DNA of 5,400 nucleotides from Beijerinckiaceae bacterium. GTDB taxonomy: Bacteria > Pseudomonadota > Alphaproteobacteria > Rhizobiales > Beijerinckiaceae. This document shows, piece by piece, positions 1 through 4,828 of this stretch; position 1 is the stretch's first letter, and every line of letters begins with the position of its first letter. The notes beneath the pieces are model-generated. The model was not told the origin of the DNA, made no database searches, and saw only the letters and a list, made by a program, of their open reading frames with translations. Where the stretch lies: assembly GCA_947458675.1 (NCBI GenBank), contig CANHAW010000166.1, positions 1 to 5,400 of the forward strand. The letters run 5' to 3'. The translations under genes were made by a program, and so were the position numbers.

Positions 1-236
1 AGGCAGAGACGCCTGCGTCGGCGCCAGCGCGCGCCGGCTCTTCAGCCGCGGCTGCGATCGGGGCGGAAGTCGTTGAGATCAGCGCTTCGGGGCCGGGCTC
101 CCAAGCCGCCCCGCTTGATAAAGCGAAGATCGACGCGATCCGGACAGCTATTCGCAACAACGCTTACCCGATCGATTACGATAAGTTGGCCGATCAAATG
201 ATCGCCCAGCTGCGGGGAGGCGGTTCCGAGGAGTAG
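1..236 (+). CDS. flgM: Anti-sigma-28 factor FlgM, C-terminal part (5' end outside window)
   Basis: FlgM binds and inhibits the flagellar sigma factor FliA (sigma-28) until the hook-basal body is complete, and is then exported through the flagellar type III gate. The reading frame is open from position 3 to the TAG at 234-236, giving 77 visible residues; the N-terminus lies upstream of the window. The visible part starts with an Ala/Pro/Ser-rich, probably disordered linker. After it comes 'VVEISASG', and then the typical FlgM C-terminal helical block 'KIDAIRTAIRNNAYPIDYDK' followed by 'LADQMIAQL'. In the family, this block (V/I-xx-I+xxI-x-x-x-Y-x-V/I-x-x-x-x-I/L-A) contacts sigma-28. The ending 'RGGGSEE' is short and acidic. 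A FlgN-like gene follows after 4 nt, the classical flgM-flgN pairing. The promoter, often sigma-28-dependent in this family, is out of view. The identification is from motif and context; confidence is high. Confidence 0.9.
   Translation, partial: AETPASAPARAGSSAAAAIGAEVVEISASGPGSQAAPLDKAKIDAIRTAIRNNAYPIDYDKLADQMIAQLRGGGSEE
228..233 (+). promoter_or_regulatory. Ribosome binding site for the flgN-like gene
   Basis: GAGGAG overlaps the last two codons of flgM (Glu-Glu) and lies 7 nt before the GTG at 241. This spacing favours GTG 241 over the in-frame ATG at 253 and suggests that translation is coupled to flgM. Confidence 0.65.
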
Positions 237-240
237 TCCG

Positions 241-531
241 GTGAGTCCCGAAATGCATCAGCCCGATCTCCTGGCCCTGCGCGAAGTCTTCGCGCAGCTC
301 GGCCAGGCTATTGCCGTTTCCGACCTTCCTGCGCTGGAAGCCTCTACCGAGGCATTGCGCGATTATCTTGCCCGAGGGGCCAGTGGCTTCCCCGAAAAAG
401 ATCGCGCTCTGGTGGCAGAGCTGGATCGCATGAGCGAGGAGCTTGCCCATGCGCTCGCCTCGCGCCTGCGCGCCTATGATCTGGCGATTACCGCATGGCG
501 CGAAACCGAAGGGAGCAAGGGATCATGCTGA
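241..531 (+). CDS. flgN: FlgN-like flagellar export chaperone (assigned by position and helical character)
   Basis: FlgN is a small cytoplasmic chaperone for the hook-filament junction proteins FlgK and FlgL, and usually lies directly after flgM. This 96-residue product is predicted by eye to be almost entirely helical. It has amphipathic heptad-like stretches at about residues 8-45 (leucines in 'LLALREVFAQL' and 'LEASTEALRDYLA') and 52-86, as expected for the all-helical FlgN fold. It is short: FlgN proteins are more often around 130-150 residues, and no diagnostic motif is visible. The start is taken as GTG 241 because of the GAGGAG 7 nt upstream; ATG 253 is the alternative. The stop at 529-531 overlaps the ATG of the next gene (ATGCTGA), so the two are probably coupled. 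The call rests mainly on gene order, so it could be another small helical flagellar protein. Confidence 0.55.
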   Translation: MSPEMHQPDLLALREVFAQLGQAIAVSDLPALEASTEALRDYLARGASGFPEKDRALVAELDRMSEELAHALASRLRAYDLAITAWRETEGSKGSC

Positions 532-935
532 ACGAGGCTCTTTTGTTTGCCGCAGGAAGCGGTTTTGTCGCTGTGGCTCTCGTCCAGATCCAGTTGCGCC
601 GTCGTGAGCGCGTTTGGGAGACAAAATTCGCCGAACTTTCGAAGCGGATTGATGGCCTGCTTTCGGAAAATCTCCGGCAGCGCGGTGCGATGAACAAATT
701 CGTCGCCGAACGGGATCGCAATGTGGAAACCGCTCTGCGCCAAATGCAGGCGGATATGAAACTCGTCGAAATGTCGAAGCGTTCAGCTGAACGAGAAGCG
801 CCCGAGACGGTTGAGCTGGCCATTCATCTCGCGCGTTCGGGCGAGAGCCGGGAGCAGATTGTCCGGAAAACCGGATTGTCGGCTGACATTATCGAGACGA
901 TTGCAGCTCTTCATGCGGGACGTGCCCGCCATTGA
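525..935 (+). CDS. Membrane-anchored coiled-coil protein with C-terminal DUF2802-like domain
   Basis: The product is 136 residues and its function is unknown. It has three parts: an N-terminal membrane segment (about residues 4-24, 'ALLFAAGSGFVAVALVQIQL') followed by Arg-rich 'RRRER'; a charged coiled-coil region at about 28-90; and a C-terminal block at about 93-132 ('APETVELAIHLARSGESREQ' then 'IVRKTGLSADIIETIAALH'). That last block reads like the helix-turn-helix-type DUF2802 repeat seen in small proteins of flagellar clusters. The positive charges after the membrane segment suggest a cytoplasmic C-terminus. The start at ATG 525 is chosen over the in-frame ATG 495. It overlaps the stop of the previous gene as ATGCTGA and has GGGAG (511-515) and AAGG (517-520) upstream, and the product then begins right at the membrane segment. 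The DUF2802 match is by recollection of the pattern. The gene's stop abuts that of the opposing gene. Confidence 0.6.
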   Translation: MLNEALLFAAGSGFVAVALVQIQLRRRERVWETKFAELSKRIDGLLSENLRQRGAMNKFVAERDRNVETALRQMQADMKLVEMSKRSAEREAPETVELAIHLARSGESREQIVRKTGLSADIIETIAALHAGRARH

Positions 936-943
936 TCAATGGC
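928..943. repeat. Perfect 16-bp palindrome centred on two convergent stop codons
   Basis: GCCATTGATCAATGGC is its own reverse complement. Its centre (935/936) is exactly the junction between the TGA of the + strand gene (933-935) and the TGA of the - strand gene (936-938). In RNA from either strand it could fold as a 6-bp stem with a GATC loop. A second possible hairpin, GGCTC (941-945) with GAGCC (953-957), shares GGC with it. Neither has a U-run after it, so a classical intrinsic terminator is not shown. A role in ending or insulating the converging transcripts is inference. Confidence 0.6.
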
Positions 944-1652
944 TCGGATTGGGAGCCGCCTCGCTGTCGCCAGAATTGGGTGACGGCGCTGCGGGCTTGT
1001 TTTGCCGGATGAGGCGCACACGTTCGCATGTGATGATTTCAAGCGCCGCGACATCCGTATGTCGGGCAATAGAATAGGTGCCACGCGGCACAAAACCCTG
1101 CTTCTGGAGAGCATCGCGCATGAGCGATGCACCGCCGAACATGGCCGCAGCGATACTGACGAGATAGGCGAGGGCAAATGTCACAGGCCCTTGCGTGAGT
1201 GCGACAAGCCAGACAAGCATGATAGCAGCGAGCATCTGCCAATTGCGATAGCGCGCATAAAGCAGCGGCGGCACGATGGCCCACCAAGGCGAGATTGTAT
1301 CGGGCACGAAGATGGTTTGCCCAGACGTTTGTATTCCGCCCCAATAATGCATCCATGACGCGCCGGTGGGAACGGTGATGTTTTCAGCCGGGCTGGCGCT
1401 CTCAAATTGCGCGCCTTCGATGCCTTCCCCATACATGAGGCGGAAGGCGACATCTCCACGCAGGATAAATAACCAGTCACTGCGTTTGAGCGTAGCAATC
1501 AAATCTGAGTCATGAGATATGTCGCTCGGCGGGTGAATGCCGAAGGACAAGATCAGGTCGCCCGCAAGCAGGCCCGTGCGCTCCGCTGGCGTATAACGAC
1601 CGACTTGTGAAACCTTGACGAGATCGTCGAAAGTTCTGACTTCGGTTTTCAT
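936..1652 (-). CDS. PDZ-like domain membrane protein of unknown function
   Basis: The product is 238 residues and belongs to no family I can name with confidence. Residues about 16-72 look like a PDZ domain: 'YTPAERTGLLAGDLILSFG' matches the usual 'P-A-x-x-GL-x-x-GD-x-I-x-x-x-N/G' pattern, and after a helix with 'DLIATL' comes a closing strand 'WLFILRGD'. A linker follows (75-118). Next is a hydrophobic half with about two to three membrane segments: 'SPWWAIVPPLLYARYR' (121-136), 139-153 and 157-176. A soluble tail with Pro/Ser/Asn-rich end follows ('AAPSPNSGDSEAAPNPSH'). The 'VPPLLYARYRNWQM' to 'LMRDALQKQGF' stretch faintly recalls DUF2628-type membrane proteins. ATG 1652 is preceded by AAGGGTGG (1658-1665) at 5 nt. 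The gene lies 11 nt after the coiled-coil gene and is probably last in the fliP-led operon. A protease role is unsupported, since no catalytic domain is visible. Confidence 0.7.
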   Translation of the reverse strand: MKTEVRTFDDLVKVSQVGRYTPAERTGLLAGDLILSFGIHPPSDISHDSDLIATLKRSDWLFILRGDVAFRLMYGEGIEGAQFESASPAENITVPTGASWMHYWGGIQTSGQTIFVPDTISPWWAIVPPLLYARYRNWQMLAAIMLVWLVALTQGPVTFALAYLVSIAAAMFGGASLMRDALQKQGFVPRGTYSIARHTDVAALEIITCERVRLIRQNKPAAPSPNSGDSEAAPNPSH

Positions 1653-1657
1653 TCATT

Positions 1658-1665
1658 CCACCCTT
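1658..1665 (-). promoter_or_regulatory. Ribosome binding site of the PDZ-like gene
   Basis: On the - strand this reads AAGGGTGG, 5 nt before the ATG at 1652. It overlaps the stop codon of the preceding coiled-coil gene (1664-1666). A second ATG at 1656, 4 nt upstream, is out of frame and too close to the site. Confidence 0.55.
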
Positions 1666-2461
1666 ATGGGAAGCGGATCATCTCGCGCTGGCGAGCAGCT
1701 TCCGCGCGTTGACGCGCAGCAGCATTCGCCTCGCTGGATTGCGGTTTGGCTTGAACCGGAGGCTTTATGGTCGCTGCCGGCGGCGTTGGCGGCGCAACAG
1801 GGCGAGCCTGGAGTTCTGCAATACGCGTTGCCATCGCTTTATTGGCGTTGACCAGTTCGTCAATTCCCTTTTGCAATTGCGAAAAGGATTTATCGTACAG
1901 ATTGGCTGGCGGAATCTTCTGCGCAAGGGCATTTTGCGCCAGCGTCAATGCCTGAAGGTTCTTTGAGACTTCCTCATTCAGAGCCTGATTGGCCGCTGTC
2001 ATTTGCGACGATGCCTTGAGCGCTTCATCGATTTTCTTGCTGGCCGCGACCAGCCCATTGATCTCGCCGGCAAAGACGATCAAGGCTTCCCGATTGACCT
2101 TAGCAACGGCCTCAAATTCATTATAGGCGCGTTTAAAGAAAACGAGTGAGCCAAAGACGCCTGCTCCGGCAAAGACAAGAATGAGAAATGTCGCATAGAA
2201 CAGAATCTTGTTATTGCGACGCGATCCCTGCACCAAGGTTTGAACCTCGCCGCGCAGACGCTGGATCTCCTGTGCTGAATCGACAGCTGTGCTGGCCGCA
2301 GCAAGGGCAATTTCAATCGCCTCGTCGATGGGGGGCTTGCTCTTCTGCTCAACAGGCTTCTCGACTTTGCGGGCGAGCAGCGATTTGGCCGGCGATGGGG
2401 CTGGCGCGGCCGCCGGTGCAGGTTCGGTCGGCGCAGCCGCTTTCTTCGGTGCTTTGCTCAT
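1664..2461 (-). CDS. Single-pass membrane protein with long periplasmic coiled coil, unknown function
   Basis: The product is 265 residues and no named family is recognised. Layout: residues 1-43 are an Ala/Pro/Lys-rich, probably disordered cytoplasmic segment; 44-80 are a helical stretch ending in 'RRNNK'. One membrane span at about 86-109 ('ILFYATFLILVFAGAGVFGS') follows. Residues 110-218 are a largely helical, Ala/Leu/Gln-rich region with coiled-coil character, interrupted near 'KIPP' (182-185). The tail at 220-265 is Pro/Ala-rich, then 'ARQRAEAARQRE'. Basic residues before the span and none strongly placed after it suggest the N-terminus is inside and the coiled coil outside, in the periplasm. 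The start is ATG 2461. It forms a 4-nt ATGA overlap with the preceding gene and has AAGAGGAG 9 nt upstream; the longer frame up to 2578 would overlap the whole preceding gene. Its place in the flhB operon suggests a flagellar accessory role, which is inference. Confidence 0.75.
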   Translation of the reverse strand: MSKAPKKAAAPTEPAPAAAPAPSPAKSLLARKVEKPVEQKSKPPIDEAIEIALAAASTAVDSAQEIQRLRGEVQTLVQGSRRNNKILFYATFLILVFAGAGVFGSLVFFKRAYNEFEAVAKVNREALIVFAGEINGLVAASKKIDEALKASSQMTAANQALNEEVSKNLQALTLAQNALAQKIPPANLYDKSFSQLQKGIDELVNANKAMATRIAELQARPVAPPTPPAATIKPPVQAKPQSSEANAAARQRAEAARQREMIRFP

Positions 2462-2646
2462 GGCCTCACGCTCCTCTTGCTTGTCTGGGCCGGCTTGCGC
2501 CTCTGGCAGGTCTGGCCCGATGATGATGCGACTTCGAGCGCCGGAATTCGGCGCGAACGAAATCCGAATGCGGCGCAAGCATAAGGCGCCGCCGTTTCGT
2601 GGGTGATTTTGAAATGCGCGCAGCCATAGCAGGAGGGGGTTGTCAT
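2458..2646 (-). CDS. Small four-cysteine protein encoded directly after flhB
   Basis: The product is 62 residues with Cys6, Cys9 (C-x2-C), Cys24 and Cys47, plus His11. The segments 'CYGCAHFKIT', 'PYACAAFGFRSRRIPAL' and 'SSGQTCQ' match, from memory, a conserved group of tiny proteobacterial proteins with 'PY-x-C-x-AFGF-K/R-S' and 'SSG-x-x-C'. These are usually uncharacterised and sometimes mislabelled as uracil-DNA glycosylase. The cysteine layout suggests binding of a metal ion such as zinc or of an iron-sulfur centre; this is inference. There is no membrane segment or signal peptide, so it should be cytoplasmic, with a basic tail (residues 49-62). ATG 2646 overlaps the flhB stop as ATGA and has GGAGG 6 nt upstream; its own stop overlaps the next start as ATGA. 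The conserved pattern and double coupling argue that it is real despite its size and despite overlapping a longer open frame. Confidence 0.8.
   Translation of the reverse strand: MTTPSCYGCAHFKITHETAAPYACAAFGFRSRRIPALEVASSSGQTCQRRKPAQTSKRSVRP
2471..2478 (-). promoter_or_regulatory. Ribosome binding site deciding the start of the coiled-coil membrane gene
   Basis: On the - strand this reads AAGAGGAG, 9 nt before ATG 2461, inside the end of the small Cys gene. With the ATGA overlap it supports 2461, not 2578, as the true start. Confidence 0.65.
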
Positions 2647-3776
2647 GCCTTGCCTCCGATCGGTCTGCCGTTGGAATCGAATTTCAGCTGATCTGGGATC
2701 TCGACTTCAGGCAATTCGCCAGTCGCGCCCGCCTGTAAAACGAAACTCAGCACTGTTGCCACAGCGCGATAAAGATCGGCGTGAATTTCCGAGCCAATCT
2801 CGCTGGTATAATAGAGAGCGCGAGCCAAAAGCGGCATGGTGAGTACAGGTATGCCGTTCTGATCTGCCGTTTCACGGATCTTGAGAGCGACCTGTTCAGT
2901 GCCCTTGGAGAGGACTTTGGGGGCAGAGCCTTCGCCGAAGTCATAATGCAGCGCCACTGCGAAGCGCGTCGGGTTTACAATAACAACCTGAGCGTTTTCG
3001 ACCTGCGAGACAGAACCTCGGGAGGCGGCCTCTTGCTGTAATTTCCGAATACGTTGCTTGACCTCCGGCGACCCTTCAGTCTCCTTATACTCATCCTTGA
3101 CTTCCTGCTTGGTCATCAACAGGCGATTGCGATGCTGTTGCCACTGAATGAACATGTCCAGGATGCCAAGCACCGCGATCGCACCAATCAAGACAAACAG
3201 GATGAGCATCAATAGGGAGCCGGTGCTCTCCATTGCAGTCTCAAATGGCTGCAATGAAAGGCCGAGAATTTCTGGCAAACGCGATTTCAGCAGCAGATAG
3301 CCAATGGAGCCGATGACGGCCACTTTGAGGATTGATTTTCCCAGTTCAATGAGGCCATGGCTGCCAAACATCCGTTTCAGGCCCGCAACAGGCGAGAGCC
3401 GGCTTGGTTTGAAGGCAGCATTGCTGATGATTAAGTGAAGGCCGCCGACGCTGAATTGGCAGGCAATTGCGATCAATGCCAGCGGCAGGCTGAAAAGAAC
3501 GATGAGGAACAAGGCTCCACGGAAGCGATCTGCCAGAACGTCGAGCAACGGGAGATCCCGAAGCATTGGCGTGGCGAAATCAAGCCCACTGCGAAAATTG
3601 CCAGTTAATTCGTTAAAGAGAAACCGGCCGAGAAACATCAGCTGGATCACCGAGCCGACAAGAACGGCCGCCATCACCAGATCGCGGGATGTCAGAATCT
3701 GTCCCTTTTCGACGGCCTGTTCGAGCCGTCGTCCGGTTGGTTGTTCGGTTTTGTCCTGACTGGATTCCTCGCTCAT
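2643..3776 (-). CDS. flhB: Flagellar type III export switch protein FlhB (with NPTR in place of NPTH)
   Basis: FlhB is the inner-membrane export-gate component whose cytoplasmic domain switches secretion from rod/hook to filament substrates, after autocleavage between Asn and Pro of its NPTH motif. The product is 377 residues, normal for the family. It has the N-terminal signature 'DKTEQPTGRRLEQAVEKGQI' (8-27) and four hydrophobic segments at about 31-55, 88-108, 146-163 and 187-211. The linker 'MTKQEVKDEYKETEGSPEVK' (221-240) is conserved. The FlhB_C block runs 262-348 and ends 'LYRAVATVLSFVL'. The cleavage motif is N268-P269-T270-R271: the codon is CGC, so His is replaced by Arg. The usual Arg/Met-rich segment just before it ('RRRMM'-like) reads 'ASRGSVSQ' instead. 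GAGGGAG lies 6 nt before ATG 3776, which overlaps the fliR stop as ATGA. flhA, a frequent neighbour, does not follow here. Confidence 0.97.
   Translation of the reverse strand: MSEESSQDKTEQPTGRRLEQAVEKGQILTSRDLVMAAVLVGSVIQLMFLGRFLFNELTGNFRSGLDFATPMLRDLPLLDVLADRFRGALFLIVLFSLPLALIAIACQFSVGGLHLIISNAAFKPSRLSPVAGLKRMFGSHGLIELGKSILKVAVIGSIGYLLLKSRLPEILGLSLQPFETAMESTGSLLMLILFVLIGAIAVLGILDMFIQWQQHRNRLLMTKQEVKDEYKETEGSPEVKQRIRKLQQEAASRGSVSQVENAQVVIVNPTRFAVALHYDFGEGSAPKVLSKGTEQVALKIRETADQNGIPVLTMPLLARALYYTSEIGSEIHADLYRAVATVLSFVLQAGATGELPEVEIPDQLKFDSNGRPIGGKA
2653..2657 (-). promoter_or_regulatory. Ribosome binding site of the small four-cysteine gene
   Basis: On the - strand this reads GGAGG, 6 nt before ATG 2646, inside the last codons of flhB. 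It is the clearest support that this very short gene is translated. Confidence 0.7.
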
Positions 3777-4558
3777 GCGGGGCTCCCTCTGGCCAGAACG
3801 AGATCCCTGACTATTCCAGCAACGCTCTGCAGCAGATTGCTCATTCCATTACCCAATGTGGGAATTGAAACGAGCAGAACGGCAAATCCCGCAAGGATTG
3901 TAACCGGGAAGCCGACAGAGAAAATGTTCATCTGAGGTGCCACGCGCGTCATGAAACCGATCAGGAGATTGACCAGAAACAAGAGCACAATGGCAGGAGC
4001 TGCAATCAGCAGTGCTGCAGAGAAAATGAGCGCAGCCGCTTTGGCAATTCCCAAAAACATGTCCGTGCTGAATTCGGAGCCGATGGGCAATGCTTCATAA
4101 CTCGATGCAAGCTGCCGCAAAAGAACGTGATGCCCTTCTGTAATCAAAAAGATCAGAATGAGCAGAATGGACATGAACTGCGTCAAGACCGGTGAGGGCG
4201 ATCCCGTCTGCGGATCGACCATAGAGGCAAAGCCGAGGCCCATGGCAAAAGCGATTTGTTCGCCAGCCATGGCGACAGAGGCAAAGGCAAGCTGGAAAAG
4301 AAGACCGATCGACAGGCCGATCAGGATTTCGCGAACGATGGTCATCACGCCAGGAGGCGACAACAGGTCGATTTCCGGAACGCTGACGCTGCCAAGCAGC
4401 GTGAGGGTAATGGCCATCGTCAGACCAATCCGGACTGGCAAGGAGACGGCGGAAGCCGAAAGCACCGGAGCTGCAGCAAAAAGAGCGCCGATGCGAACCG
4501 CCAGCAGAAGGAATGCTGCAAGCTGTCCCATAACAATTTCTTCTTGAAGCACGATCAT
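3773..4558 (-). CDS. fliR: Flagellar biosynthesis protein FliR, export-gate component
   Basis: FliR is a multi-pass inner-membrane protein that assembles with FliP (5) and FliQ (4) into the helical core of the flagellar type III secretion channel. The product is 261 residues, the usual size. Conserved family features are visible in order: 'VRIGALFAAAPV' (21-32); 'LPVRIGLTMAITL' (40-52); 'VREILIGLSIGLLFQLAF' (75-92); 'GEQIAFAMGLGFASMVDPQT' (99-118) and the following G; 'LITEGHHVLLRQL' (138-150) and 'RVAPQMNIFSVGFPVTI' (205-221). Hydrophobic helices fill most of the rest. The start at ATG 4558 is supported by the ATGA overlap with the fliQ stop and by AGGG (4566-4569) 7 nt upstream. The in-frame ATG at 4531 (residue 10) is a possible alternative, because the first nine residues are atypical of the family. 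Its own stop overlaps flhB as ATGA. Confidence 0.97.
   Translation of the reverse strand: MIVLQEEIVMGQLAAFLLLAVRIGALFAAAPVLSASAVSLPVRIGLTMAITLTLLGSVSVPEIDLLSPPGVMTIVREILIGLSIGLLFQLAFASVAMAGEQIAFAMGLGFASMVDPQTGSPSPVLTQFMSILLILIFLITEGHHVLLRQLASSYEALPIGSEFSTDMFLGIAKAAALIFSAALLIAAPAIVLLFLVNLLIGFMTRVAPQMNIFSVGFPVTILAGFAVLLVSIPTLGNGMSNLLQSVAGIVRDLVLARGSPA
3783..3789 (-). promoter_or_regulatory. Ribosome binding site of flhB
   Basis: On the - strand this reads GAGGGAG, 6 nt before ATG 3776 and inside the fliR 3' end. It allows direct initiation in addition to ATGA coupling. Confidence 0.6.
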
Positions 4559-4824
4559 CGGTTCACCCTGGCGATTTCGGTGAAGACGGTGCGGAAGAAA
4601 CTCGAAATATTCGAGATCATGAATGGTGCAGACAAGGCAAGAACAAGAACGACAATAATCAGCTTTGGGACGAATGTGAGCGTTGCCTCGTTGATCGAGG
4701 TTGCTGCCTGAAAGATGCCGATCAGAACACCAATGACCAGAGCCGCGATCAGGACCGGGCCGATGATGATCATAATGCTCTGAATGGTTTCCCGTCCAAT
4801 TGTGACGAATTGTGCATATTGCAT
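4555..4824 (-). CDS. fliQ: Flagellar biosynthesis protein FliQ, export-gate component
   Basis: FliQ is a small two-helix membrane protein, present in four copies around FliP/FliR in the flagellar export gate. The product is 89 residues, typical for the family. It has hydrophobic helices at about 15-40 ('IQSIMIIIGPVLIAALVIGV' and on) and 53-75 ('PKLIIVVLVLALSAPFMISN'). The connecting loop 'GIFQAATSINEATLTFVPK' carries the hallmark Q-A-x-T-x-I-x-E-x-T-L-x-F-x-P-K pattern. ATG 4824 lies 4 nt after the fliP stop, with GAGGGG (4833-4838) 8 nt upstream. The 3' end overlaps fliR by ATGA. Order and spacing are those of the classical fliPQR operon. Confidence 0.97.
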   Translation of the reverse strand: MQYAQFVTIGRETIQSIMIIIGPVLIAALVIGVLIGIFQAATSINEATLTFVPKLIIVVLVLALSAPFMISNISSFFRTVFTEIARVNR

Positions 4825-4828
4825 CGCG

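Noticed and set aside
1..60. GC-rich Ala-coding repeat region in flgM
   Set aside because: The GCG/GCC/GCC-rich run simply encodes the Ala/Pro linker common in FlgM proteins. No precise repeat unit is visible.
495..524. Earlier ATG (495) for the DUF2802-like gene
   Set aside because: It would put ten extra, basic residues before the membrane segment and a longer overlap with the previous gene. ATG 525 has the better ribosome site and a compact ATGCTGA junction.
936..1000. Classical intrinsic terminator between the converging genes
   Set aside because: Hairpins exist, but no run of T follows on either strand, so only a palindrome is reported.
2462..2578. Upstream extension of the coiled-coil gene to an ATG at 2578
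   Set aside because: It would cover most of the small Cys gene in another frame. The ATGA junction and AAGAGGAG site place the start at 2461.
4256..4711. Long open frame of 151 codons on the + strand opposite fliR and fliQ
   Set aside because: The product is Arg/Lys/His-rich, low in ordinary hydrophobic patterning, and lies entirely antisense to two unmistakable genes. It is a shadow of their codon bias.
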